Shown piece by piece: positions 23,946-36,459 of a stretch of 64,000 nucleotides of DNA. How positions within the stretch are numbered: position 1 is the first letter of the stretch; each line of letters begins with the position of its first letter. The stretch is from Gleditsia sinensis (lineage: Eukaryota > Streptophyta > Magnoliopsida > Fabales > Fabaceae): positions 53,586,870-53,650,869 of the forward strand of contig CM073464.1 of the NCBI GenBank assembly GCA_037074535.1, read 5' to 3'. The notes below the pieces were generated by a model, which made no database searches, was not told the origin of the DNA, and was given only the letters and a program-made list of their open reading frames with translations. Position numbers and translations under genes: made by a program.

Positions 23946-24500
23946 GCTTGACTAACCAAATGTGTGCTTATTTGTCTTTATTTACTTTGAATCCTTTTCC
24001 AAACTATTTCTTCTTCATTTTTTGACTTATTTTTCTTCTTGATGCTTGATTGTACTTGAGGAACACGAAGATGAGCATAATTAAGAAGGGGGACCTACAA
24101 AACAAATTTAAGAGACTCTCTGATGCTTAAGTCATAATAGTTTCCAAATATGTATGCACATCAATGGAAAAAACAATAATGTTTAAATAGTTCATATGCT
24201 AACTAAAACATGCATATACTTTTTATGAAATTGTTACTAACTTAAAATAATGAAAGTTTGAAGAATACATATGCATGTGTCCCTCAAACTTTTAACTAAG
24301 TATTCATATGCAAAGGCTAAATTAATATAACATAATCTGCAGACATCATTGAAACTTAACACTAATGGGAAGTTTTAAAAAAGTGTTTCAACATGAATAA
24401 ATACTTGATTATCAATAAAGGTTTAAAGTAAAATAAACCTTATTGACTTTAAAAACATCTGAAGAATCAAATTTAGGCTATCAATCATTATCAAGTAAAA
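23946..24500. other. Gene-free AT-rich stretch
   Basis: No domain, repeat boundary or structured motif was found on either strand. It may be the decayed continuation of the copia fragment that starts near 24560. Confidence 0.3.
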
Positions 24501-24559
24501 AGAGAAAAAATCTTACCCATTTGTTCTTACTGTTGCTAACTGCTCCAAAGGCACCACTC

Positions 24560-24818
24560 TCGTTGAATGAAGAACTTAGACTAAACTTTAAAAGAGAACC
24601 TTAAGCACTCACTGTCTAAGTCCCACCTACATCACATATTAATTCATTTTCACTGGAACCCAAATCTTTTTGGGTCCTTAGGAATTAGAATTATTCATGG
24701 AGCCCTTCGGTACCTATTTCATCTTATTCCCATAGATAAGATTATTTTTGTAAATACACTTTTATGAACTATGTCCCCTTTTTACAACAGTATATATAGG
24801 CAATATAAGGACTGCTAG
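24560..24818 (-). pseudogene. Copia (SIRE/Maximus-like) gag-protease linker fragment
   Basis: On the minus strand the text VPKGSMNNSNS followed by GPKKIWVPVK matches the conserved linker before the protease of SIRE/Maximus copia elements. No catalytic residues remain. It is separated from a second gag scrap at 26347-26600 by family B copy 3, in the order expected if that LTR landed inside the copia gag. The assignment relies on recall of the linker motif. Confidence 0.5.
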
Positions 24819-26346
24819 TGATGTTTTCATAATTAAGCATTATTTTAATACCTTTAAACATACTTTTTGTTTGATTTAAGTAAAATATGATTAGGAATTA
24901 TCTACGTTTTGTGTTGTAGGAACAAATGAAGAATAAAATAGGAGAAAAAGGTACGGAATTAATGAAAAAAAGGCTAAATTGCAACGATTTTAGGCCTTTT
25001 AGCACTAAGTAGACCATATATCCCACATATGAACTCCAACCAAAGTAATTCAAGTGGTTAGGAAACAATAATACAATAATCTACAACTTTTATGTTAAAC
25101 ACGTCAAATTCGGGAGATTTTAGAGCGTTACAAAACTTGAAATTTAGAATTGCAGTGCAATAGGATGAATCCTGACCTTCGATCACTAATTTGGGTATAT
25201 CTCCCACATTGTAGCTCTAATTAAGGTGGTTCTAACGGTTATCGAAAGATAAGGGAATGGGATACAACTTTCATGTTAATTACTTTTGAAAATTTTGGAA
25301 AAGTCAATGTTGTGGCGCCCGTAAGTGAGCACCGCGGCATTACATAGCTGACTGGTGGAAGATGTCCGTACCGCCATGGTGCTCCCCTTCTGTTGCAAAA
25401 AAAGGTGCAATTTTAAGCCCTTTTTAACCCCAATTTGAAGCCCAAAATCCTAAGAATTGACCTAGAAGCAATCCTACTTTATTTAAGACTCTTTCAACCT
25501 ATAAATAAAAAGGAAAACAAGCATGGAAAGATCATCAAATCATCCAAGAATCCAAAGGTCAAATTCTCAATCATCTTCTTCTTTAGGTTTTCTTATGGCC
25601 CTACGTGGCTTGTTTTGTTTTTGTTGGTTGAGAAAGATTGAAACCTCAAGGATCTTTTATGCCTTGTGAGATGTTGAATTGAGTTTATGATGTCAATTTT
25701 AATTGATTATTGATTATTCATCCATTCTTATTCCTATGATTATTTCAGTTGATATCTAGGGTATACACTAGTGATTTCATTGTTTCAATCAATTGCTGAA
25801 TTGTATTTTGAACAAATTTTTCATTATTATGATTCAAGAGAAAAATAGGATTAATAATTTTGGATAATAAATTATTAAACCTATGGTGAATGATTAACCA
25901 AATTAAATATAGTTGATGTGTCTATGTTTGTTTAGCTCTACTAATTTCTTTAATTCTTAATGCGGTTAATAGGTATACTTTATCAATGTGTTAAATGATT
26001 ACTTATTAATTAGGGTTAATTGAGGTGATCGTCATCAATTACTAAACTTAAGGAGGAACAGGGATAGAATCCCAATCATAAATATTCAATCTAAGATTAA
26101 TTATATTGTCAAAGATCAATGCGATTCCTTGATGGTGGATATCAACCAAAACCAATGCTTTTATTATTAATCACTCTCTTTTATTTTATTTGCAATCATT
26201 CTCTTTTACTTTATTATTTTACTTTCATTATTCAAACCCCTATTTATTGATTCACAAAAGTTAATACCAGTCTCTGTGGGATCGATCCTTACTCCCACTG
26301 CTATAGGTTAGTTTGGATGTAAGGTATTAGATTTAGGTTTGTAACA
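24819..26346 (+). repeat. Family B LTR-like repeat, copy 3
   Basis: It begins near TGATGTTTTCATAATTAAGC, comparable with the copy 1 start. It contains the GC-rich box at 25313-25390, TTGAAACCTCAAGG (25639), GGAGGAACAGGGATAGAAT (26052), and CCTTACTCCCACTGCTATAG (26287-26306), and ends near GTTTGTAACA at 26346. Copia text on both sides suggests a solo LTR insertion. Flanks do not show a clear target duplication. Confidence 0.65.
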
Positions 26347-26600
26347 AATATTAGCCTTATCAAACATGCATATTTGACATTCAAGGATGAATTCTCAACT
26401 TTTAAAGAACTATTTTCCTCTTTCAAAATAGAGTTAACTTCTTTTAATGAACTATTTTCCTTCTCTAATTTTCTCCTTTTCCAAGATTAGGAATTTATTA
26501 TTTAAAACAGTAAGAATTTTGACAATTTTGACATACCCATTATATTAATGTTCAAAGGAATCTTGTAACTCATCATAAGAAGGTTTAGTGTTAGGAATGG
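26347..26600 (-). pseudogene. Copia (SIRE/Maximus-like) gag coiled-coil fragment
   Basis: Minus-strand translation gives PSYDELQDSFEH, then KFLILEKEK and a Lys/Glu/Ser-rich heptad-like run ending in VKYACLI. This resembles the coiled-coil stretch in gag of SIRE/Maximus elements. Stops interrupt it. Nothing upstream of it is recognisable as the rest of gag. Confidence 0.45.
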
Positions 26601-28130
26601 CACACACCCAAGATGGGACGAATTGGGCGTTTTAAAATTTTTGTACTGAAGTGAAAGAAAGGATAACTATAAAAAAAATTTGCATGCCTTAAATTCAAAA
26701 CATTTTTAAAGCCAAAGGAATTTTTTTATCAAAACTAAAACTCAATTGAAATAAATAACCCTTATAAAACAAAGGATAGAAAATTGGAAATCCAAGTTAA
26801 TAGATAAACCAAAAAAGTCAAAAGGCTTAAAAAAATAGAAACTAAGAAAATTAATTTTAAACAACCAAAAAACTTGTAAAGAAATAAACAAAGTCAAATA
26901 TAATAATGAAAATAAGCACAAATGCAACAATGCTCAAAGATGCAAAAGCTTAGAAAACCAAAAAAGATAAACAAAGAGGTAGAGAAGAAAACACCGAGAT
27001 TTATACTAGTATAACTCAACCACTAAACCTACATCTAGTCTCCAAGCCACAACTTGATATTTCCACTAACAACCACAAGTTTTACACATGCACTTATAAG
27101 TCTTTACAACAATACAACTCCTTAATTTTAAAAAATTGGGTTCCACCCTTTACAACAAATCCATACCTAAAATGTCAAGGGACTTTCCCTTGAGTCAAAC
27201 TTCACAAAAGAATGAGTATAAGGCTTAGCAAACTTTCTCAAAAGAATGTATATAACAATTTATAGCACTATATCAGAAATATCAAAAAACTCAAGAGCTC
27301 AAAGATGGAAAAATGATTATTCACAAGTTTTTAACTTCTCAATGTTCAATGGAGTCTGGTATTTATAGGAAAAAGAAGAATATAGCTATTGGAAGTTATT
27401 TACAACCATAATCAATTAAATATAACCATTATAGGACTATAACTTTCTTTCTTGGTCAGGTAATAGGCATTTGCTACAAGTTATAGCTGCTTGTTGTCTT
27501 GTTAAATCCTTTGATTCTAGCTTTTAGAATATGAGTAAGCATCTATGGGATACTATAGGTAAATGTTACTATGTAAATTAGCTAATGTCTAAAAATATAG
27601 AATTGAATAGGCATTTGTTAACATAAACATTTACCTATTGGTTCTTGTGACTATTACAATTCAAAATCTAGAAGCTAACAAGAATCTATAGCCATCAACA
27701 GGCACTTGTTTTTGTAAAATTGTCTCATGTCCAACAAACAAATTCCTATTAATCTTAACAAGCTTCTGTTACTTTTTCAAAAAATCATGTTTAAAGAAAT
27801 TTCACAAAATTTTAACCAACACAACAAAAAACCAATCTTACAGATTTTTTTTAAAAACTTATGAGCTTATGAGTTTTTCTAAGTCTCTATTACATGGAAA
27901 TTAAGTTAAGGATACCGAAAGATATAAACACCATCTTTGTCTTTGAGGTTCCTTTAACTTAGGTCCATGAAGGCCTGATGCATTTCTTGAGAAACTCCTT
28001 GATTGCTTAATGCATTTTCTGAAAACTCATGCATTTCCTAAAAAATCTCTTTTAAATGTTTTTATCATCATAACTTTTCAAACACATTGATAGGGTCAAC
28101 ATTTGTTTAGCATCATGTCTTTTTTATTGT
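26601..28130. other. Unclassified AT-rich stretch
   Basis: No gene is recognisable. At 26990-27060 the phrase ACCGAGATTTATACTAGTAT followed by CCTACATCTAGTCTCCAAG resembles a phrase recurrent in plant copia LTRs. Several AATAGGCATTTG or AGGCACTTG words occur at 27465, 27607 and 27695, reminiscent of the minisatellite at 23625. The short minus-strand open frame at 26742-26930 is low complexity. Confidence 0.3.
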
Positions 28131-28131
28131 A

Positions 28132-28320
28132 GATGAGATGGAGAGTAGCTTGATAGTTAAAGGTAAATGGAGGCCTAAGAAAATAATAAGTGAAACTATT
28201 AAGAATGATTTAACAATTAATAATCTCTCTAGTGATCTCATTTATAATAGGTCACTTTGGTAATGTTTGATCTATATAGCTGACCCCACTTAGTGAAAAA
28301 ATGCTTGGTTGTTGTTATTA
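28132..28320 (+). mobile_element. RTE LINE, 3' terminal fragment
   Basis: About 190 bp match the 3' end of the LINE at 31768-34919 read in the sense direction: the block encoding KTIGETIKNDLI, then NRSLW and IADPT-like text, then TGCTTGGTTGTTGTTATTAT, the GTT-rich LINE tail. It is a severely 5'-truncated insertion, the usual outcome of LINE reverse transcription. Confidence 0.8.
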
Positions 28321-28889
28321 TATATCTTCTTATTGTAATTCTTTTTTTGTTTGTTTATAATTTCATTATGAAAAGCTCATACCCTTAACTTATCACGTTC
28401 CATTATAGTATGTATTATCAACTCACCAAATTGTAAAACTCTCTACTATTTTTCATATTTTTCAAATAAGGATATAGAGTTTGGTGCGTATTCAGTGGTG
28501 AAATAAGCTGTTAAGCTATCCTCTGTTGAGCCCAAATTTATTCTAATGAGCTTCATTTTGTTATCTACTTATATTGTTGAATCTATATTCTAAAAATGCT
28601 TCATACACCACAGTTAAGACCTCTACTTCGATCTATACCATAGTTATGTATGATTTTATGATATTTGGATCTCTATAGCATAAAGAGAAGAGCTCTTTAA
28701 TGTATATGTCTATAAAGATTTTTCTATATGCCATGTATTCATGTTACATCAAATATTTAGATTATGTTTTTATTAGATCAGAGGCTTACAAGATGAGATT
28801 ATTCTCAATACCCGTGTCAGTTATGTACTTCTTATTTTGGTAATGACAACTACATTTCAATAAAAGTCCTTAAAAACATTTGTGACAAC
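28321..28889. other. Gypsy-LTR-like sequence without termini
   Basis: The stretch at 28425-28620 parallels part of the family C LTR (7755-7945), including CAACTCACCAAATTGTAAAA, CATATTTTTCAAATAAGGAT and a CACCACAGTTAAGACC-type block. Ends could not be placed. Confidence 0.35.
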
Positions 28890-30600
28890 TAGAGTAGGGT
28901 ATTCTTTGGTAATGCATCTAGTGTTATCTAAAACATATCCACTTCGAGCATGCCTAGTCTACATTTTTGAGGATGTATTTTAAAGGAATAATTATTATAT
29001 TCTAATGATTAAGTACTCGTGGACATGGCTACACAAAATCCCAATAAATTCAAATTTATGGCAACTACACACAACAATTTCATCTTAAGTTAAAAGGTAA
29101 TGTTGTGCTCTTTCATATAGTCCATTGTAATGCTTTATACTCAAATAATGGTGAAGCGTGATGAAATTTTTTAAGGAGAATGTTATATGATTTCTCATAT
29201 TCCTCTAGAACATGATAAAAGATTGATAGTGTGTAGCCATCTCATGCAACCTTCAATCAAAGAATTTTCAAATTTAACAGCTGCAGTTTTTGGCTTATGT
29301 CAAAGTTCGAATTTGACTCCTTGTATCTCATGTCCACTAGTAACCTTTCTATGTTTTTAAAAAATCTAACACATGAAAAGTAGACTTCATGTAACCTCTC
29401 GATTTGCCATTGAAACTTCCACTTAGATGTGTTGATGTAGTACAGGTTGAAAAATTATGATGCCCATATATTGATACCCATTTTTCTCTTTTTTCTAAAT
29501 ACACCCTTTTTTGAAAATGCTCTCATAGTTATAAATGCAATGCCTAAAGTCAGTAGCAAAAGAATCTAATTTCTTAAAGGAATGACTAACGTTATTGAGG
29601 TCATATTGAAATAAATTCCAAGAACACATCATGATATGATTCAGGAAAAACTATTGAAATTTCTTTTGCCATTCTAGCATCCTAATAACTGAAAAAAAAA
29701 TTTAGCTTATTTTCACATGTAACTCTAAGAAAAGTCTCAAATAACTATCTAAATGATTCAGTAATTTCATCACATAACAATCCAACACTAAATATTAGTT
29801 TCTTGGTGGAGATTTAATGCCACAAAAGTTGCAAATTTTCAAATTTTTTTGTTGGTACTATAAGTAATATTAAAAGATACCATATCTCCAAAACAAATAT
29901 AGCCTACAACCATTTTTGCATCTGCCCAAGAAAATATTTGTTATTTGATCATCAATATCAAGTTGAATTTCTTAAAAAATTATGGATTCTCACATAGCCT
30001 TAATTCAAAATAATGATGTGAAGTATAGTCCTCTCATTCTTTTATTTCTTTTGTCTTCTTTTAATTCAAATAATTGCCAATATCCTTAAGAGTACATTCA
30101 ACATTCTCTCGCCCTCCAACGTGTTAACTCAAAATTTCAAAATTTTAACTTTTTTTCATATGCCAGATGATTTGCTAATTCTATTTTAGTAGCTTGAGCA
30201 ATGGAAACTCTCTTTTGTGATGGTAATTTGTGATTGCTCCAAGGGGTAATAGAATCATGAGTATGTTCCTTTTGAAAATATGTAACTATATATTTTCCAT
30301 TTGATTTCCCACCAATAATCATTTGGGCTAGATATCTTCATGAGCTCTTCTTATTTCATAATTATTTTTCTTCTTGAATCTCTTTATTTGAAACATACAT
30401 AACTTCGAGATAAGACTTTCTTATGATCTATTTGGCTTTTCTCACCCAATCTTTTCTAATACTAAAACCAGTGAAACCATCATACATATTATAAAATCTA
30501 TATTCATGTTTTTCAATCTCAAATTCCATGCCAAGATATGGAATTAAATATGTTCTGTGACATAAATTCAGGATAAGGGTTAATGGAAACTTCGTTGACA
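28890..30600 (-). pseudogene. FAR1/FHY3-like (Mutator-derived) pseudogene
   Basis: FAR1-related proteins are nuclear DNA-binding factors descended from Mutator-like transposases. On the minus strand three parts appear in correct order. The FAR1 DNA-binding domain starts at GMEFEIEKHEYRFYNMY (ATG at 30527-30529) and continues with GFSIRKDWVRKAK. An open piece at 30137-30322 holds MIIGGKSNGKYIVTYFQKEH. The transposase-like core has FSWADAKMVV, GDMVSFNITYSTNK and DARMAKEISIVFPES (29960-29630). A SWIM zinc finger keeps its ligands in CSCHKFEFIGILCSH (29078-29030). Several stops and frame changes kill it. A decayed gene or a Mutator element are both possible; terminal inverted repeats were not found. 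Confidence 0.75.
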
Positions 30601-30713
30601 AAGGAAATTAGACTAGAGGGGACTGTACTATCCATTAAATTTATAGATGAAGAAATAAAATATAAATCAAATCAAATCATACATTTAAGCAAAATAATTT
30701 TCTTCTAAAGGGT

Positions 30714-30718
30714 AATTT
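30714..30718 (+). other. Target site duplication, left copy (AATTT)
   Basis: AATTT precedes the LTR start TGAAACATCC. The identical AATTT follows the LTR end at 46641-46645, marking one insertion event 15.9 kb wide. Confidence 0.85.
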
Positions 30719-31751
30719 TGAAACATCCTTAATTTCGTTTCTTTTATTAATAAAGGTACATAAATATATAATTAAGGAAATAAAACTTATTAAAAAAAAT
30801 TTTGATATCTAAAAATAGATAAAAGCCTTAGAAATTCTTCACCTTATGTGTATGCATAAAAAATGTTTTTGACATTAAGGGAATAGGTAAAGAGAGAAAA
30901 CCTATAAGAAAAATTAGAAATAATATCCTAAAGAGATGGAAGAATTCTTGGGTAAAGAAGATAAATATTTGGAAGTAAGTAAATGTCTTAAAATTTCAAG
31001 AAGATTGGATCAGGGTAATTTTTCCTAATTCAAGAGCTAGAGTTCTTAAGTTTAACATCTCCACCCATACATTGGGCTTTCACCTATGGACAATTCATTT
31101 CCACTTCACATGAGTTTCTAGCAAGCCAATTGGATAGCCCAAGCAAGAGATATAACATAAACTTGGACTAGAATATAAAAGTTGGACTGACAACCTAAAA
31201 ATCATTAAAATGTGAACAAGCCCTCCATGAGAGGTAGAATTTCAGCCAAAGCAAAGAAAATGGCCAAGAATGATCCCAAATCAAAGAGGAAAAAATAAGA
31301 ATCATGTGATGAAATAGTAGTGTAATAATAATCAAGATTAGGTTACATGACATTAGGAAAAAAAATTTATATCCTACACTCATAATTTCAACAAGCCATG
31401 TGATGATATAGTATGTAATAATACATGGTATTATGACAAAACATCCCTATCCTATACAAATAATTTCATATAAGCAAGGGTTGGAAATTTGCCACTTAGA
31501 AAAGCAAACCTATCATACTTGAGTGAGACAAAAGAGAAAGGAAATGAATCCCTAAATCAAAAGGAACCTTTCCCCTTGTCTTGAGAACATTTTATCATAA
31601 TTGTTAAATAACAAATCCTCTTTTTGCTATGCATATCTTGACTAAGGGAGAGGAAGACAAGAACATGATTTGTCTTCCCCCAAAAAGTAACCAAGTGCAT
31701 CCTAATCGTGATAAGGTAGACCCGTGATTATGAGAGGAGGACCACTTGATA

Positions 31752-31767
31752 ATTTATTTAAGCAAAA
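31752..31767 (-). other. LINE target site duplication, copy next to the LINE 3' end
   Basis: ATTTATTTAAGCAAAA here is repeated exactly at 34920-34935. The uninterrupted LTR at 10778-14786 has this word once (reverse complement near 13665). Confidence 0.9.
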
Positions 31768-31799
31768 GCCACCACCAACAACAACTAAGCCTTTTTCCA

Positions 31800-33573
31800 C
31801 TAGGTGGGGTCGGCTATATGGATCAAACGGCGCCACAATGGCCTATCATGAATGAGATTAATATATAGGTTATTAACTATTAAATCATTCTTAATAGTTT
31901 CACCTATTGTTTTCTTTGGCCTCTCTTTACCTCTAATTATCAGACTATTCTCCATATGATTTATTCTTTTCACTAGGGCTTCTACAAGTCTTCTCCACAC
32001 ATGACCAAACCACCTTAAGTGAGATTCCACCATCTTCTCCATAATAGTTGCTACCCTAACCTTCTCTTTAATGCACTCATTTCTAATCATATCTCTTTTG
32101 GTGTGTCCACATATCTAGCGTAACATTCTCAATTCTACAACATTGAGTTTATCTTCATGTTATCTTTTGACCACCCAACATTCAGTACCATACAATATAG
32201 TAAGTCTTATAGCTGTACGGTAAAATTTTTCTTTAACTTTGAGCGGCACTTTTTTATCACAAATAACACTTGAAACCTTCCTCCATTTTATCCATCTTGC
32301 TTGAATTCTATGGTTTATGTCCTCCTTTATTTTGCCGTCATTTTGTATAATGGACCCAAGATATTTAAAACTTGTAACTTGTTTTAATATATGGTCTCCA
32401 AGTTTTACATCTAAATTTGTATTTGTCCGTCTTTTACTAAAAATACATTCCATATATTCTATTTTATTTCTACTTATACGAAAATCATATGTTTCTAAAG
32501 CTTGTCTCCATGACTCTAACTTCATATTTATTTCCTCTTTCAATTCACCAACTAAGACTATATCTGCAAAAATCATACAGTGAGGCCCCAAATCTTGTAT
32601 ATGTTTAGTAACTGCATCCAAAATAAAGTTAAAAATATACGAAATTAGAGACACCCCTTAATGTAGTACAATAGTTATGGGAAAATCCTTTGTGTCCCTA
32701 TTTTGTGTTCTCACGCAAGTTGTGATCCTATCGTACATGTCTTTGATTGCTCAAATATACACAATATGTACTTCTTTCTTCTCTATGCCTTCCATAAAAC
32801 CTCTCTTAGCACTCTATTATATGCTTTTTCCATATCAATAAAAACCATATGCAAATTTTTCTGTCTTCTTTGATGCCTTTCCATCAATCTCGCAGTAAAT
32901 AAATTACTTCCATAGTTGACCTTCCTGGCATAAAACCAAATTAGTTCTCTGTAACTTGAGTCTCTTGTATTAATCTTTGCTCAATGATCTTCTCCCATGA
33001 CTTCATAGTGTGGCTAATGAGCTTAATCCCCCGATAGTTAGAGCAGTTCTGTATATCCCCCTTATTTTTTTAGATAGGTTATAAAGTACTTCTCCTCCAT
33101 TCATCTGGCATTTTCTTAGATTTTGTTATATATTAAACAACTTAGTGAGCCAACTTATACTTTTTCTTCATAAACTTTTTCACACCTCCGTAGGTATATT
33201 ATCGGGTCCTACTTCTTTGCCATTTTTCATTTTCTTGAAAGATTTCTTTACTTCAATCTCTTGAATTCTATAATAAAAGTATAATTACGGTCCTCCTCTA
33301 CAATATTTAGTCTGTCAGAGTCATAGGTCAACTCATGTCCTTTGTTAAAAAGCCTTTGAAAGTAACTCTTCCATCTTGCTCCCTTACCCAAACATTACCC
33401 TTTTCATCTTTAATACATTTCACTTGATTTAGGTCTCTTGTCTTTCTTTCCCTACCCTTCACAAGCTTGTAAATTTTTCTATCCCCATCCTTAGTTCCTA
33501 AAGATTGATATAGCCCCTCAAAAGCTCTAGATCTCGCTTCAATTACAGCCTTCTTAGCGTCTTTCTTAGCCAC
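31800..33573 (-). pseudogene. RTE LINE reverse transcriptase and C-terminal region
   Basis: The pieces read in order on the minus strand. The linker is at 33573-33328 (ARSRAFEGLYQSLGTKDGDR). Degenerate RT fingers and palm blocks lie at 33320-32660. The open piece at 32654-32160 has the active site written CMIFADIVLVGE, one residue shorter than the family's FADD, then TSFKYLGSIIQNDGKI and LYGTECWVVKR. The tail at 32090-31800 has MVESHLRWFGHVWRR and HIADPT. RT copies LINE RNA at the nicked site. Loss of one catalytic Asp plus several stops rules out activity. Confidence 0.85.
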
Positions 33574-33780
33574 TTTATATTTGTCTCAATTTTCATTATC
33601 TTTACATAAGTGTCACTCCTTATAACACTCTCTTTTAACCTTAGTCTTATCTTGCACCTTTGCATCCCACCACCAAGATTCTTTACCCTTTAGTCCAACA
33701 CCTCGTAATTCTCTAAGTGTCTCTCTTGCTATAATCCCGATCCCTTTGGCCATCTCATCCCACATATCATTAGCATTTCC

Positions 33781-34909
33781 CTAGACCTCCCAAAGCCTCT
33801 CTTCCTCTACTCTTCTTTGAAAACTCCTTTGTTGTTCATTCTTCAAAGACCACCACCTAATTCTGAGAACTGTTTTCTTTCTCTTCCTTTCTACTCTTCT
33901 CTTAACTCGTACGTCCAAAATTAAAACTCTATGTTGGGTAGCCAAGCTCTCTCCAGGTATGACTTTGAAATTTGTGCAAAACTTTCTATTTGATTTCCTT
34001 ACCAAGAAAAATTCTATTTGAGAGGTTTCTCCTCCACTCTTGTATATGATAAGATGTTTTATCCGCTTCTTAAAGCAAGTGTTTGCTATAGTAAAATTAT
34101 AGGCTAAAGAAAAATCTAAGATAGTTTTACCCCCTTCATTTGCTTCTCTTAATCCAAAGCCTCCATGTATACCCTCGTATCCTTTAGATTCCCTCCCTAC
34201 ATGTCTATTCAAATCCCTTCTAAGAAAAATCTTTTCTCCCAGAGCTATTTCTTAAATCAAACCTTCTAGATCCTCCTAAAAAGTTTTCTTGTAATGCTCC
34301 TCTAATCCAACTTGGGGTGTATATACACTAAACAGATTAAAAGTGTTCCGCTCAACTACAAGCTTTAAAGTTATAATCCTAATCTCCTAATCTTTTCACA
34401 TCTACCACATTGTTCCTCCACTCCTTATCAACTGTTATACTTACACCATTGTCAGTTCTTGTCTTGTCGGTGTACCAAAGCTTAAAACCTAAAGAATCTA
34501 ATTCTTTTCCTTTTTTTCCTACCCACTTAGTTTCTTCTCGACACATGATATTGATCCTTCTCCTAATCATCGTATCAATTGTTTCCATTGATTTTCTTGT
34601 AAGTGTGCTTACCTTCCAAGTTCCAAAATGGATCCTTCCCTCATGAACTAACTTTTTCGCCCACACCCATTCATTAAATTGTGGGAACCCTTGCTTATTT
34701 TTAACTACATCCGAGCGCCGATGCAGTGGCCTTTTCTCTTTTGATACTGCACTCGAGCTATACAGCACGTTGGTTTCAAGAAACGGCCTAGCTTTAACAC
34801 TATTGCTTCGTTTATCCATGTTTATGTAGCTATGATAAAGTTTTATGTTGCCTATCGCATGCCTAACACAACCCTCCTCTTTTATCTGGACTTGGGACCG
34901 GCTATACAA
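33781..34909 (-). pseudogene. RTE LINE endonuclease domain
   Basis: The minus-strand frame at 34909-34379 contains RIHFGTWKVSTLTRKSMETI followed by MCREETKWVGKKGKELDSLG, the start of an APE-type endonuclease. The Glu of the ETKW block is a metal-binding residue. After a stop and frame change the domain resumes near 34250 and in the frame 34212-33781: NRHVGRESKGYEGIHGGFGL, then AYNFTIANTCF and TSQIEFFLV, where the usual SQIDF Asp is Glu, and IPGESLATQHR with the catalytic His. The enzyme nicks target DNA to start insertion. Frame breaks make it inactive. Confidence 0.85.
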
Positions 34910-35689
34910 ATATAGGCATATTTATTTAAGCAAAACCACCCTTATAACATTATAATTTTGTCCAAGTGAAGGAAAGGAAAAATAGAAGCAAGGTAGAGTG
35001 GGGAAAAGAGAGAAATAAAAGAGAAGAGAGGAAGGAAGAAAAAGGAGAAGTCTAGAGGACTAAGTACTCAAGTTAAGTTAGCTGAATCTCCACTTAAATC
35101 CATCTTTCCTCTTCATCCACTTGAATCCATCTTATTTAAGCTACTAGAAAAGCTAAGGGAATGGAGGAATCTTGCCACTTCCTTCACAAGGGAAAAGCTT
35201 TGAAATTTATAACATTTGATAAATTTTTTTGAAATTTATAACATTTGATAAAATTTACAATATTTGATGATTGGCCATGTATGTTGCTATATCATGTTAC
35301 ATGTTGATCTTAAATGTGATGTATGTTTGAATAATTAGGTTGGTACGGAAGGCTCTACATAGGTATGGCTATGGGTGACAAAATTTTAGGGTTTTGTGCT
35401 GATGTTATGTATATTTAAATGTGGTGAAAAATTGATGGGACATGGTTAGATTGATAAAATGAATATGGCCTTAAACAGTTAGAAGAAGACCATGAGAAAT
35501 TTTTGTTGAGAAACACCCTTAGTGATGCTGATTTGATTCTATTTTTCTTTTGAAGTGGATGATGTAATATGTTAAATTAAGTAAGAAATATAATTAAATG
35601 TTGAGATGAGTAATTCTATGGTTAGGTGAAATTTTGGAAGAAAAATGGAAGAGGACTTATTAAAAGGATGAACTAGAATTTTAGGAAAG

Positions 35690-35979
35690 GCTAGGCTAAG
35701 AAACTTGGATTTCAGAGTAAACAGGAAAGCTTCTATTTTTGAAACTCTTGGAAGAATTAGTTAGGAATTAAAAGAAATGGTTAACATAAAAAAATGTAGA
35801 TATGTGTCTCACAGATTTGTAACCACTGGAATCACTTAATTTGGAGTCCAGATGAGGATATATGGTCAGATTAGTAAGCAGTGGTTAGAAACTAGCTAAT
35901 CGGGGAAGAATCTATTAAGTATGCTTATGTGTTTAAATTTCTGGGCAACATCTATAAGGAATTAAAGCACATTGTTAAC

Positions 35980-36034
<55 letters not shown>

Positions 36035-36149
36035 ATATATATATATATATGTATGTATATATATATATATATATGTATGTATATATATATATATATATGT
36101 ATGTATATATATATATATATATGTATGTATATATATATATATATGTATG

Positions 36150-36187
<38 letters not shown>

Positions 36188-36301
36188 TATGTATAGATGT
36201 ATATATACATGTATATGTATATATATACATGTATACATATACATGTATATACATGTATATATATATACATAATATAGATATACATGTATATATACATATA
36301 C

Positions 36302-36347
<46 letters not shown>

Positions 36348-36376
36348 GTATATATATATATACATATATCTATATA

Positions 36377-36459
<83 letters not shown>

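Larger units (their letters stand above)
31768..34919 (-). mobile_element. RTE-type LINE retrotransposon, near full length, inactive
   Basis: A 3152-bp minus-strand element is bounded by a 16-bp target duplication. Its 3' end is the (GTT)n-like tail at 31768-31790. Plant RTE LINEs encode one protein with an apurinic endonuclease and a reverse transcriptase but no gag, and they move by target-primed reverse transcription. The length is close to the usual 3.2 kb, so the 5' end is probably nearly complete. It landed in the outer Tekay solo LTR. Confidence 0.92.

Noticed and set aside
32317..32583. 88-residue plus-strand frame within the LINE
   Set aside because: It is antisense to the minus-strand reverse transcriptase, which shows clear family motifs.
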